From UBA9676 sp035532275 (lineage in GTDB: Bacteria > Actinomycetota > Actinomycetes > Streptosporangiales > Streptosporangiaceae), in assembly GCA_035532275.1 (NCBI GenBank), contig DATKRG010000269.1, positions 1-64,000 on the forward strand: a DNA stretch of 64,000 nucleotides, given 5' to 3'. The notes below the pieces were generated by a model that ran no database searches, was not told the origin of the DNA, and saw nothing but the letters and a program-made list of their open reading frames with translations. Shown here one piece after another: positions 25,319 through 36,839 of this stretch (position 1 is its first letter; each line of letters begins with the position of its first letter). Made by a program: the position numbers and the translations under genes.

Positions 25319-26874
25319 GTGCCCGCTGACGGCCATGGCAGCTCGGGCGAACTGGGACCCGATGGCGGCGGCCAGGCCGGCGGAGCTTCCCCGCTCATAG
25401 CATCCCCGGCGGGCAGAGCATCCCCGGCGGGCTGGACATCTCCCGGCGCCCCTCCCCGTGCCCACGGGGCACCATCCCAGGCCGGCGCTCTGCCCTGCGG
25501 CGGCGGGTCCGGCCAGCCGGCATGGGTCGCGGGCGGTGGGCCGGACGGGACCGGCCCGGCGGTGGGCGCGGCATGGCGCCAGCGCGGCTGCTCCGGCCAG
25601 GACTGGCTGCCCTGCCAGGACTGGCTGCCCTGCCGGGGCTCGGCGCGCTCCCGGCGGGCTCGCGGCGCGCGCAGCAGCAGCACCGCCGCGACCCCGGCGG
25701 TCACCAGGCACACGAGCGCGAGCAGCGCGTACAGCGCCAGCCGCTCCCGGCCTCGTGCCGGCACCGGGACTCCGGTGATCGCCGCCGGCCCTCCCCCGAA
25801 GTGAGCCGACACCTTCGTGCCCCGTCCGTCCGGCCGGTCGCCCTTCAGCCGGGCAGCGGCAGCGAGCGCCGCCGCCGCGTCGACGGTGCCGAAGCCGACC
25901 CGGTCGTCGTATCCTCCCGCGGGCGGGTTCCGCGTGCTGCTCGTGATCGCCTGCTCCACCAGCGCCGGGGCCAGGCCGGGGTAGACGGCCTTGATGAGGG
26001 CGGCGACGCCGGCGGTCAGCGCGCAGGCCGGGCTGGTCCCGCTGACCAGCCAGTACTGCCCGTCCCTGCCCTGGGCCGGCACCTTGACCCCGGGCGCGGC
26101 GACCTCCACCGACAGGTTGTCGCTGGAGAAGCCGGCGGCCGACCCGTTCTGGGCGAGGGCACCGACCCCGAGCACGCCCGGATAGTCGGCCGGGAAGGAG
26201 TACGGGGCGGGCTGGCCACGCCGGGCACGGGCCGTGTCCCCCGAGTTGCCTGACGAGGCGACGACGACGATTCCCTTGTCCAGGGCGTTCTGCAGCGCCA
26301 GCCGGACCTGCCAGCTGGCGGCCCCGTAACCGAGCGACATGCTGATCACCTTGGCGCCATGGCCGGCCGCGTAGGTGATGGCCTTGGCCAGGGCAGTCTG
26401 GACCGTCGCATTCGATTCGTGCTCGTACTGCTTGATGTGGGGGTCTCCGCGGTCGGTCACCACCCGGATGGACAGGATCCTGGCGCCGGGGGCGACGCCG
26501 ATGACCCCGCTGGCGCCGCCGGGCCCGTGACCGTGGCCGGCGATGAGCGAGGCCATCCAGGTGCCGTGGACGCCCCAGGACGCGTTGGAGCGCGAGGTGC
26601 TGACCCCGGAGTAGTCCGGGCCGTTGGTGACCGATCCGGACAGGTCCGGGATGGAGCCGTAGACACCGCTGTCGATCACCGCGACGGTCACTCCGCGGCC
26701 GGTTGATGTGGCCCAGGCGGCCGGGGCGTTCACCATGTTCAGCACCCACTGCTCCTGGTTGCGCACGGCGTCAGCGCCAGCCGGGACCGCCGCGGTCACC
26801 GCCAGCGCGCAGGCCGCCGCCGCGGCGGACAGGATCGCGACCGCGCGCCCGGCCGCTGCCCGTGCCCTCAGCAT
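25315..26874 (-). CDS. Mycosin-like subtilisin-family serine protease (S8), membrane anchored
   Basis: A 519-residue protein with a signal peptide (about 1-36, AAAAACALAVTAAVPAGADA), a subtilase domain with the triad Asp68 (VAVIDSG), His103 (VHGTWMA) and Ser281 (SGTSPACA) and oxyanion Asn210 (SSGNSGD), a single membrane helix at about 379-402, and a Pro/Gly-rich cytoplasmic tail. This is the layout of MycP mycosins of type VII secretion, but no Esx, Ecc or WXG100 gene is in the window. The tail contains short repeats (GSQSWQ GSQSWP). It overlaps the one-TM protein gene by 7 nt and the ATL gene by 4 nt, so it belongs to the moeZ operon. Confidence 0.9.
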   Translation of the reverse strand: MLRARAAAGRAVAILSAAAAACALAVTAAVPAGADAVRNQEQWVLNMVNAPAAWATSTGRGVTVAVIDSGVYGSIPDLSGSVTNGPDYSGVSTSRSNASWGVHGTWMASLIAGHGHGPGGASGVIGVAPGARILSIRVVTDRGDPHIKQYEHESNATVQTALAKAITYAAGHGAKVISMSLGYGAASWQVRLALQNALDKGIVVVASSGNSGDTARARRGQPAPYSFPADYPGVLGVGALAQNGSAAGFSSDNLSVEVAAPGVKVPAQGRDGQYWLVSGTSPACALTAGVAALIKAVYPGLAPALVEQAITSSTRNPPAGGYDDRVGFGTVDAAAALAAAARLKGDRPDGRGTKVSAHFGGGPAAITGVPVPARGRERLALYALLALVCLVTAGVAAVLLLRAPRARRERAEPRQGSQSWQGSQSWPEQPRWRHAAPTAGPVPSGPPPATHAGWPDPPPQGRAPAWDGAPWARGGAPGDVQPAGDALPAGDAMSGEAPPAWPPPSGPSSPELPWPSAGT

Positions 26875-27764
26875 GCGGGCCCGCCGGGGCAGCGCGGCGC
26901 CGGGGGGACGGCCCCCAGGTGGGACGCCATCCAGCCGCCGACGCCGCCCGCCAGGCTGAGCATCTCGCCGGCCGCGTAGGTGTTGCTCGCCTCGTGCACC
27001 CGCCGCCTGCCGTCGGCGTAGCCCACCGTGGCGAATACCAGGTAGGGCCCGGCGGCCTGATCCCAGGACAGCTGGCGCTGCCGGTCACGGAACCTGGCCA
27101 CCAGCGTGTGGCTGAACGCCACCGCCCGGACACCGGGCGGCAGGCGCCCGGCGCTGGCGCCGGGCAGCGCACGGGCCGCGGCGCTGGCCGCGGCGGGGCT
27201 GGGCAGGACGGCGACGCCCACCGTTACCGCCAGGCTCTGCGTCGCGTCGTCATAGGTCGCCCTGAGCACGGCCAGGCATCCCTGCCGGGCCAGGACGGCG
27301 CCCACCGCGGTGTCGGTGGCCTGCTGGCAGCTGGCCGGGGGCGCGATGCCGATCCGGCGTGCGGCCAGGGTCAGGTCACCGGTGCCACCCAGCACCCGGC
27401 TGGTCACCCGGTACGGGATCCGCCCGGGGAAGATCTCACCGGCGGGCCAGGCGCGCCAGCGCTTGCCCATCTCCCAGGCCACGATCTGCTGATCCTGCGC
27501 CGCGCTGAAGGTGCGCGGCAGGATCTGCACCACGAGCCCGGCCACCGACGCGGCCAGCCCGGCCAGGGCGAGCACGAGCATGGTGAGCATCAGGCCCCGG
27601 CGTCGCCGGCGCGGCGGCCGCGACCGGGATCCGCGTCTGCCCGCGTACCCGCGGATCTGGGGACTTGAAGGACGGCGCGGGCCAGGCACCGGCCCGGGTG
27701 GCGCCACACCTTCCGCGCCCGGTCCCGGACCGCCGCCTCCCGGGGGCTCCGGCCGCAACACCAC
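26868..27764 (-). CDS. Single-pass membrane protein of unknown function
   Basis: A 298-residue protein. A Pro/Gly-rich and then Arg-rich N-terminus (RSRPPRRRRRG) leads into one membrane helix (about 59-85, LTMLVLALAGLAASVAGLVV), and the remaining 210 residues would be outside the cell. The outer part contains two Cys (SCQQAT and QGCLAV) and a third pair near the end (PRCPGGPAC), which could form disulfides. No catalytic motif is recognised. It lies 36 bp after moeZ and overlaps the mycosin-like protease, so it is probably a partner or substrate of that protease; this is inference from position. Confidence 0.75.
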   Translation of the reverse strand: MVLRPEPPGGGGPGPGAEGVAPPGPVPGPRRPSSPQIRGYAGRRGSRSRPPRRRRRGLMLTMLVLALAGLAASVAGLVVQILPRTFSAAQDQQIVAWEMGKRWRAWPAGEIFPGRIPYRVTSRVLGGTGDLTLAARRIGIAPPASCQQATDTAVGAVLARQGCLAVLRATYDDATQSLAVTVGVAVLPSPAAASAAARALPGASAGRLPPGVRAVAFSHTLVARFRDRQRQLSWDQAAGPYLVFATVGYADGRRRVHEASNTYAAGEMLSLAGGVGGWMASHLGAVPPAPRCPGGPAC

Positions 27765-27800
27765 ACCGGAATGTTACGGCCTCACCCCAGCAGGCGCCTG

Positions 27801-28979
27801 TCAGTATGACGGCAGGGAGGGATCGACCTGGTTGATCCAGGCCAGCACACCGCCGCCGACGTGCACCGCATCGGAGAAGCCGGCGTCCTTCACCACGGCC
27901 AGGCATTCGGCGCTGCGCTGGCCGCTCTTGCAGTGCAGCACGATCCGCTTGTCCTGGGGCAGGTGCTCCAGGGCGGCACCGGACAGGAACTCGCCCTTGG
28001 GTATGAGCATGGCGCCCGGGATGGAAACGATCTCGTACTCGTTCGGCTCCCGCACGTCCACCAGGAAGATGTTGTCCTGGTTGTCGAGCATGTCCTTGAG
28101 CTCGGTGGCGGTGATGGTGGACCCGGCGGCCGCCTTCTGGGCGTCCTCCGAGACCGTGCCGCAGAACTCCTCGTAGTCGATCAGCTCGGTGATCGACGGG
28201 TTCTTGCCGCACACCGGGCACTCGGGGTCCTTCCTGACCCGGACGGGGCGGTAGGTCATGTCCAGCGCGTCGTAGATCATCAGCCGGCCGACCAGCGGCT
28301 CGCCGATCCCGACGATGAGCTTGATCGCCTCGTTGACCTGGATGGACCCGACGGAGGCGCACAGCACGCCCAGCACGCCGCCCTCGGCGCACGACGGCAC
28401 CATCCCGGGCGGCGGCGGCTCGGGGTACAGGCAGCGGTAGCAGGGCCCGTGCTCGGCCCAGAAGACGCTGGCCTGGCCATCGAACCGGTAGATCGAGCCC
28501 CAGACGTAGGGCTTGCCGAGCAGCACGCACGCGTCGTTGACCAGGTAGCGGGTAGCGAAGTTGTCCGTCCCGTCGACGATCAGGTCATAGGGCTCGAAGA
28601 TCCGCATGGCGTTGTCGGAGTCGAGCCGCTCCTCGTGCAGCACCACGTTGACGAGCGGGTTGACCTCCTGGATGCTCTCCATCGCGGAAACGGCCTTCGG
28701 CCGGCCCACGTCGGACATGCCGTGGATGATCTGCCGCTGCAGGTTCGACTCATCCACCACATCGAAGTCGATGACGCCCAGCGTGCCCACGCCGGCCGCG
28801 GCCAGGTACAGCAGGGCCGGGGACCCCAGCCCGCCCGCGCCGACACACAGCACCTTGGCGTTCTTGAGGCGCCGCTGCCCGGTCTTCCCGACATCGGGGA
28901 TGATCAGGTGCCGGGAGTAGCGCCGGACCTCGTCCACGGTCAGGTCGTCAGCCGGGGAAACCAGCGGGGGCAGCGACAC
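27801..28979 (-). CDS. moeZ: Adenylyltransferase/sulfurtransferase MoeZ
   Basis: A 392-residue fusion of an E1-like MoeB/ThiF domain and a rhodanese domain. The ATP-binding loop GAGGLGSP (47-54), the acceptor motif DESNLQRQ, the zinc Cys pairs (CYRCLYP and CPVCG) and the rhodanese Cys350 in HCKSGQRSAE are all present. It activates the C-terminal Gly of small sulfur-carrier proteins and loads sulfur, for molybdopterin and, in actinobacteria, for other sulfur carriers such as those for cysteine or thioamide synthesis. GTG 28979 has AGGAGAG upstream. It heads a run of four closely spaced or overlapping genes. Confidence 0.95.
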   Translation of the reverse strand: MSLPPLVSPADDLTVDEVRRYSRHLIIPDVGKTGQRRLKNAKVLCVGAGGLGSPALLYLAAAGVGTLGVIDFDVVDESNLQRQIIHGMSDVGRPKAVSAMESIQEVNPLVNVVLHEERLDSDNAMRIFEPYDLIVDGTDNFATRYLVNDACVLLGKPYVWGSIYRFDGQASVFWAEHGPCYRCLYPEPPPPGMVPSCAEGGVLGVLCASVGSIQVNEAIKLIVGIGEPLVGRLMIYDALDMTYRPVRVRKDPECPVCGKNPSITELIDYEEFCGTVSEDAQKAAAGSTITATELKDMLDNQDNIFLVDVREPNEYEIVSIPGAMLIPKGEFLSGAALEHLPQDKRIVLHCKSGQRSAECLAVVKDAGFSDAVHVGGGVLAWINQVDPSLPSY

Positions 28980-29253
28980 GGTAGCTCTCCTGAAAGGCGA
29001 TATCCGGGTTCGTTCTACCCGGCTCCAGCACTAACCCGACACCGGGCAGGCACATTCCCGCGCCAGCTCCCGCCCGGCCGGCTCCAGCTTCCCACCCCCG
29101 GGCCGCTGGCGCTTCACGCTCCTTCAACGGGGTGGAGCCGAAAATGTCACCAGGCACGAGTACAACTCAGGGCATGCGGCAGCGCCGGGACTGACCGGTC
29201 ACGGCGCCGGTGGATACCAGGCCGCTATCTCGCTGACATCACCGGGAGACGCC

Positions 29254-29892
29254 ATGCCCGAATTGCCGCCCGACCTGCCCGGAGCGCCCCCGCCACCCCC
29301 TGAGCAGATGACGCCGGGCCGGCGTCGGTGTCCCCGCCCGGCCGTGGTGCCCAAGCCGCTGCCCGATCCGGACGGGGTGCTCCTGTGCCGCATCCCCGAT
29401 TCCGCCCCGCCCTACGACACCGACCAGGCTGACGGCACCGGCGGCGAACTGCCCGGCGCCCGCGGCACTTCCCGCTCACCCGCCGGCCCGGGCACTCCCA
29501 GCAGGTCCGGGCCGCCAGGGGTTCCCGGGCCGCTCCCGGTACCCAGCCGGCCGGGTACACCGGGCTGGCCGAGCCAGTTCGCGCAGGTCCTGGCGGAAAC
29601 ACTGGCCGGGGCCCGCTCCGCCCACCAGCTGGTGCCGTGGACGACCGAACGTGCCCGCGACCGCATCCAGCGGCTCGGCCCTCACCTGGCAGCCGGGCAG
29701 CGTCCCCGGGTGCGCCGGGTGGTCACCTGCCACCCCACCGCGGACATCCTGGAGATGACGGTCGTCGTGGGGTTCGGGCCGCGGGTGCGGGCACTCGCCG
29801 TCCGGCTGGAACGGGCAGGCTCGTCCCCCGCCAGCCCCGGCCGCGACGCCCAGCAGGCCAGGTGGCTGTGCACCACCATCGAGGCAGCGTAG
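29254..29892 (+). CDS. Rv3235-family protein
   Basis: A 212-residue protein of a family conserved near secA in actinobacteria. The first 110 residues are Pro-rich and unlikely to be folded. The conserved C-terminal domain of about 100 residues contains FAQVLAETLAGARSAHQL, TTERARDRIQRL and RVRRVVTCHPTADILEM. It has no membrane helix or signal peptide. GGGAG lies before ATG 29254. It converges on secA with only 12 bp between the stops. Its role is unknown; the fixed neighbourhood suggests a link with secretion or the ribosome, but nothing in the sequence proves it. Confidence 0.82.
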   Translation: MPELPPDLPGAPPPPPEQMTPGRRRCPRPAVVPKPLPDPDGVLLCRIPDSAPPYDTDQADGTGGELPGARGTSRSPAGPGTPSRSGPPGVPGPLPVPSRPGTPGWPSQFAQVLAETLAGARSAHQLVPWTTERARDRIQRLGPHLAAGQRPRVRRVVTCHPTADILEMTVVVGFGPRVRALAVRLERAGSSPASPGRDAQQARWLCTTIEAA

Positions 29893-29904
29893 GCGCGGCC
29901 TCGG

Positions 29905-32757
<2,853 letters not shown>

Positions 32758-33088
32758 TTCTCGTCGCGCTCCTCGCGGATCGTTGGCTGTCCGAACTGGT
32801 CGCGGCCCGCTGGCCGGCCGGCAGCCCCCAGCCGGCGGCCGGAAGTGTGCCGCCGCCCTCACAGTCATGGTAGGCGAGTCAGGCAGTGAAGCCGAGCCAC
32901 GAGCGGTAACAGCCCGCTACCAGATCCAGGCGCCGGGGAGCGGCACGGAACAGGGCAGGCCGGCATCGCGGCGGGCCCTGGCGGGGTTTGCGAGGGGGCC
33001 GGTGCGCACGGGCAAGCCGGCTTCGCCACAATGATGGGTACGGCGGCGGCAGCGACGCCAGCCGCCCACCCCGAGAGGAGCGGCGCGC
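32758..33088. other. Intergenic region upstream of secA
   Basis: A 331-bp divergent interval between secA and a small membrane-protein gene. I see no gene, RNA or clear consensus promoter in it. GAGAGGAG just before 33089 is the Shine-Dalgarno of the plus-strand gene. Confidence 0.5.
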
Positions 33089-33364
33089 ATGGCGGACCAG
33101 GTGAGTCCGGGTTCGGTGGCCGGTGGCGGCCAGGAGGCCGGCACCCTCGTCCAGGCGGTGCCCGGCAGTGGCCACGCGAGCGGGGCGTATCACGGCCGGC
33201 CCGTGTCCTGGGTGGCGGTCTCGATCATCATGGCTGGGTTCCTGGTCGGCGGCCTCGGCCTGATGCTGGGGCCGACCTGGTGGCTGTTCTGGTGCGGCAC
33301 CGCGGCGGCGGCCGTCGGCGGGCTGCTGGCACTGGGCACCCACATCTTCGAAGACTGGTATTAG
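33089..33364 (+). CDS. Small two-helix membrane protein with HG...W motif
   Basis: A 91-residue protein. A polar N-terminus of about 35 residues ends in HGRPVSWVAV, followed by two membrane helices (about 40-60 and 64-84) and the short tail THIFEDWY. The HG-x-W start of the first helix resembles a small family found across actinobacteria (HGxxxPAAW type). ATG 33089 is supported by GAGAGGAG. The function is unknown. It is followed, 55 bp on, by the YcaQ-like gene, which appears to have its own promoter. Confidence 0.75.
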   Translation: MADQVSPGSVAGGGQEAGTLVQAVPGSGHASGAYHGRPVSWVAVSIIMAGFLVGGLGLMLGPTWWLFWCGTAAAAVGGLLALGTHIFEDWY

Positions 33365-33380
33365 AAAACCCCGGTCCCGC

Positions 33381-33413
33381 GGGAACAGGACTGTCGGAGG
33401 CCGCCGTTAGGCT
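33381..33413 (+). promoter_or_regulatory. Promoter of the YcaQ-like gene, probably leaderless
   Basis: TAGGCT (33408-33413) ends 6 nt before the GTG at 33420. GGGAAC at 33381-33386 and GTT at 33406-33408, 19 nt apart, also resemble an ECF or SigR/SigH-type promoter (GGAAY-N18/19-GTT). Either reading gives a start site at or very near the start codon. Confidence 0.4.
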
Positions 33414-33419
33414 CCGGCT

Positions 33420-34658
33420 GTGGCCATCGCGGTAACCCAGCCGGCGCAGCTATCACTGTCGGCCGCTGAAGCGCGCATGATGACGCTGCACGCCCAGGGG
33501 CTTGTCGGCACGCAGGCGCGCCGTGGCGGGGTCCCTGCGATGCTGCGCAGGCTCGGGGCGGTCCAGCTGGACACCATCAGTGTGCTGGCGCGCTCGCACG
33601 AGCTCGTCGCCTACGCCCGGCTCGGCCCGGTGCCCCGGGAACGGGTCGAGCGCGCGTACTGGCATCCGCGCCAGCCCACCGCCTTTGAGTACTGGTCCCA
33701 CGCCGCGTGTGTGCTGCCGATCGAGTACTGGCCCTATTTCGCGTTCCGGCGGCGTGCCCTGCGCGCCCGCGGCAAGCGCTGGCACCAGAGCCACGAGCAG
33801 GTGTGTGCCCAGGTCCTGGCCAGGCTCCAGGCCGAGGGGCCGCTCACCGCCACCCAGCTCGGCGGGGCAGTGAAGGGGGACGGGGAGGTGGGTGGGGGCG
33901 CCTGGTGGGACTGGTCGGACACCAAGATCGCCGTGGAGTGGCTGCTGGACGTGGGGGAGGTCATCTGCGTGCGCCGGGAAGGCTGGCGCCGCGTCTACGA
34001 CCTCCCGGAGCGGGTGCTGCCCGCCGCGCTGCTCGCCCACGATCCCAGCGACACCGAGTGCCTGGCCCACCTCGCGGCGGTGGCCGCCCGGGCCATGGGG
34101 GTGGTGACCCGCGCCGACCTGATCGACTACCACCGGCTGCGGGAAATGACCAGCCCCGGCACCAGGCACGCCGACCTGGTGGACCAGGCGGCGGAGGCGG
34201 CCGGGCTGACACCGGTCTGCGTCGAGGGGGCAGCCGGCCGTGTCACCGCCGCCTGGGCCGACCCCGCGGCCCTGGCGCAGGCCGCGGCGGGAGCCCGGGG
34301 CCGGCACCGGGTCACGCTGCTGTCCCCGTTCGACTCGTTGGTCTGGGACCGCAAGCGCACCCGCCAGATGTTCGGCTTCGACCACTCGCTGGAGGCCTAT
34401 GTGCCCCAGGCCAAGCGGGTCCACGGCTACTACGCGATGCCGCTGCTGGCCGGTGGCAGGCTGGTCGGCCGCGCCGACCCGGTGCGGCGGGGCCAGACCC
34501 TGGTCGCCCGCCAGCTGTCACTGGCCACGGCGGCGGCCGCCGGGCCGATGGCCCGGGCGCTGCGGGAAGCGGCGGAATGGGTCGGCTGCTCCGCGGTCGC
34601 CGTGGACCGGGTCGAGCCGCCCCACCTGGCCCAGCGCCTGCACGCCGCACTGCCCTAA
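33420..34658 (+). CDS. YcaQ/AlkX-type winged-helix DNA glycosylase
   Basis: A 412-residue protein of the HTH_42 superfamily, whose E. coli member unhooks DNA interstrand crosslinks. The N-terminal LGAVQLDTISVLARSHELV includes the QxD catalytic motif (QLD). YWSHAACVLPIEYWPYF, WWDWSDTKIAVEWLL and LLSPFDSLVWDRKRTRQMFGF are further signatures. GRADPVRRGQTLVARQL completes the C-terminal domain. It probably removes bulky alkyl or crosslink lesions. The GTG start has no Shine-Dalgarno and a -10 box 6 nt upstream. The gene converges on an orphan response regulator. An ATL protein elsewhere in the window gives a second alkylation-related gene. Confidence 0.88.
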   Translation: MAIAVTQPAQLSLSAAEARMMTLHAQGLVGTQARRGGVPAMLRRLGAVQLDTISVLARSHELVAYARLGPVPRERVERAYWHPRQPTAFEYWSHAACVLPIEYWPYFAFRRRALRARGKRWHQSHEQVCAQVLARLQAEGPLTATQLGGAVKGDGEVGGGAWWDWSDTKIAVEWLLDVGEVICVRREGWRRVYDLPERVLPAALLAHDPSDTECLAHLAAVAARAMGVVTRADLIDYHRLREMTSPGTRHADLVDQAAEAAGLTPVCVEGAAGRVTAAWADPAALAQAAAGARGRHRVTLLSPFDSLVWDRKRTRQMFGFDHSLEAYVPQAKRVHGYYAMPLLAGGRLVGRADPVRRGQTLVARQLSLATAAAAGPMARALREAAEWVGCSAVAVDRVEPPHLAQRLHAALP

Positions 34659-34670
34659 AGGCGGCCGCCT
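34659..34670. terminator. Perfect 12-bp palindrome between convergent genes
   Basis: AGGCGGCCGCCT begins directly after the stop of the YcaQ-like gene and two TCAGCTGA-type palindromes follow in the 22 bp before the next stop. They may act as a bidirectional transcription end, but there is no loop or U-tract. Confidence 0.3.
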
Positions 34671-34692
34671 CAGCTGAGCTGACCCGGCCGTC

Positions 34693-35412
34693 TCAGCTGA
34701 ACTCGATCAGCTTCTCCCGCACCGCGATCATGACGGCCTCCATCCGGGAGTGGATCTGGAGCTTCTCCAGGATGTTGCGCACGTGGTTCTTGACCGTGTT
34801 CTCGGAGATGAACAGCTCCTTGGCGATGTCGCGGTTGTTCATCCCCCGGGCCACCAGCCTGAGCACCTCCATCTCGCGGTCGGTCAGCCGGGGGGCGGGG
34901 ACCTGCTGCGTGCGTTCTTCCTCGTCCCGCCCGGCGAGCGCCGCGAACTCGGTCAGGAGCTTGGCCGCCATGGACGGGTTGATGAGGGACTGCCCGCCGT
35001 GCACCGCCCGGACCACGTCCGCGACCTCGTCGTAGGGGATGTCCTTGAGCAGGTAGCCGCTGGCGCCGGCCCGGATCGCCTCGAACAGGTCCTCTTCCTC
35101 GTCGCTGATCGTCAGCATGACGATCTTCGCGCTGGGCGCGACCTCCTTCATGCCACGGCAGGCCTCGATCCCGCTGCTCTTGGGCATCCGGATGTCCATC
35201 AGCACCACATCGGGCAGCGCCTCACCGGCCTTCTCGACCGCTTCCCTGCCATCGCTTGCCTCGCCGACCAGTTCAAGATCGGGCTCGGTGGCAAGGACCA
35301 TCTCCAGCCCGCGGCGGAACAGAGCATGATCGTCGACGATCAGCACGCGGATCGGATCGGGAACCTGCTGGGCATCATCTGCCTCACCGGTGGTTCCGGG
35401 ATCTCCGCTCAT
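34693..35412 (-). CDS. NarL/FixJ-family response regulator (orphan)
   Basis: A 239-residue two-domain regulator. The receiver domain has VDDHALFRRGLEM, the phosphoacceptor Asp73 (VVLMDIRMPKS), Thr in MLTISD, and Lys in LLKDIP. The C-terminal LuxR-type HTH is LTDREMEVLRLVARGMNNRDI followed by AKELFISENTVKNHV. ATG 35412 is chosen for its GGGAGG; longer frames add unrelated sequence. No kinase is adjacent, but the gene sits at the same place, next to hpf, in streptomycetes. Target genes are unknown. Confidence 0.92.
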   Translation of the reverse strand: MSGDPGTTGEADDAQQVPDPIRVLIVDDHALFRRGLEMVLATEPDLELVGEASDGREAVEKAGEALPDVVLMDIRMPKSSGIEACRGMKEVAPSAKIVMLTISDEEEDLFEAIRAGASGYLLKDIPYDEVADVVRAVHGGQSLINPSMAAKLLTEFAALAGRDEEERTQQVPAPRLTDREMEVLRLVARGMNNRDIAKELFISENTVKNHVRNILEKLQIHSRMEAVMIAVREKLIEFS

Positions 35413-35686
35413 ATCGCGCCTCCCCTGACCTGTTCCCCTGACCCTGACGCCTGGCCGGGGCCCGGCTGGCAGGCGTGCGTGCCCGCCATACCCGGCTTCC
35501 CGGCCAGTGTGCGGGCGACCTGCCAGATCCCAGGCAGGTCTCACCGGCCGCGGTCTTGGGTCAAACTCTGGCCGACCAGGCCACGGCATGCAAACCAGCG
35601 TCCTGGGCACTCCGCGCTGGCATCAGCGGCGGCCGGGGAGCAGGCCGGCCCGCCCGGCACCGGCGGCGGGCCGGCTCACCCCCGGT

Positions 35687-36439
35687 TCAGGCTCTCCGGG
35701 CGGGCTGCCCCACCGTGCCCGCACCGGCCCTCTCAGCCGCCTCGACCAGGCGGATCAGCCCGTACTGGTACCCGTGACGGCGGTAGACCACGCTCGGGTG
35801 ACCGCAGGCGTCGTCGCGGAACAGGTAGAAGTCGTGCCCGACCAGCTCCATCTCCAGCAGCGCCTGGTCGATGCTCATCGGCACGGCGGCGTGGAACTTC
35901 TCCCGGACGACCAGCGGCCCGTCTCCCTCCATCTGGATGGGGATGACACCATCCGCGCCGGGCCGTCCATCGGGCTGCAGGTAGCCGCGCGAGGCCAGGG
36001 CCGGCTCCAGGCCGAACGCCGGCTCGGGCCACAGGCCGTTCGCGGCGGCCGTGCCCAGCCCCGCCAGCACCGGCTCGCCGGCCTCGGTGAGCGCCGGGAG
36101 CGGGCCGGTGGTGCGTTCCGCCCCGGCACCGCCGTGCTTGCTCTTGCGCCGGTCCCCCAGCCGGCGCAGGCGTGCCTCCAGTTTGGCGAGGGCACGGTCG
36201 AGCGCCGCGTACCGGTCATCGGCCGCCGCTTCGGCCCGGATGACCGGGCCGCGGGACCGGATCGTCAGCTCGACCCGCTCCCGCCGGTCCGACTGACGCG
36301 GATTGCGCTCCGTGGAGACCTCCACGTCAATCCTGATCGCCTTGCTGTCCAGCCTCTCGATCTTGCCCAGCTTGGCTGAGGCGTGCCTGCGAAAACGTTC
36401 CTGCACATCGGTACGCCGACCCTTGAAGATGATGTCCAC
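35687..36439 (-). CDS. hpf: Long-form ribosome hibernation promoting factor HPF
   Basis: A 250-residue protein that binds the ribosomal decoding centre and pairs ribosomes into inactive 100S particles. The N-terminal domain (DIIFKGRRTDVQERFRRHAS, then VEVSTERNPRQSDRRERVEL) is followed by a linker of about 90 residues and a C-terminal dimerisation domain (KFHAAVPMSIDQALLEMELVG, in part; DFYLFRDDACGHPSVVYRRHG). GTG 36439 has AAGGAGG at ideal spacing. It follows lpqB after about 400 bp with no intervening gene. Confidence 0.95.
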   Translation of the reverse strand: MDIIFKGRRTDVQERFRRHASAKLGKIERLDSKAIRIDVEVSTERNPRQSDRRERVELTIRSRGPVIRAEAAADDRYAALDRALAKLEARLRRLGDRRKSKHGGAGAERTTGPLPALTEAGEPVLAGLGTAAANGLWPEPAFGLEPALASRGYLQPDGRPGADGVIPIQMEGDGPLVVREKFHAAVPMSIDQALLEMELVGHDFYLFRDDACGHPSVVYRRHGYQYGLIRLVEAAERAGAGTVGQPARRA

Positions 36440-36839
36440 CAGGGAATCCTCCTTTCGGCCCGATATACGCGGCGGCACCCGCCCGGCCGACCTGGTCTTC
36501 GTCCCCACATCCGCCTGCTGAGGGGTTCGCGGCAGCTTGTTGCCACTACTGCCCTTCTCCCTGCCCGGGAGACATCGGGTCGCCCGGCGGGGCAGGACTT
36601 ACCTCTAAGCCGCACCGTGATCAGTCGACGAGAAGTCGCTTTACGTGGGCCGTTTAGCCTGCGGCTGGCATCGGCTTGCCAGAGCGAGCCACCCACGGCT
36701 GGCGGGTGGCCCTGCCTGGCGCAACCACGGACCCGGGCGGGTGCCATGACACGAAACTAGCCTGCTCCGGGCCCGATGTCAGGACGCGCGGAGCGAGTAT
36801 TACGTCACCATGGCCGAGGTCAGCCGGGGGAGGCCGACG
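36440..36839. other. 400-bp interval between lpqB and hpf
   Basis: No coding region on either strand looks real here. comF, often found between lpqB and hpf in actinobacteria, is absent. The stretch is less GC-rich than its surroundings and must hold the hpf promoter and leader, but I found no consensus box that I trust. Confidence 0.5.

Noticed and set aside
25315..26874. A type VII (ESX) secretion locus around the mycosin-like protease
   Set aside because: No EccB/C/D, EspG or WXG100 genes are present in the window; the protease stands with moeZ instead.
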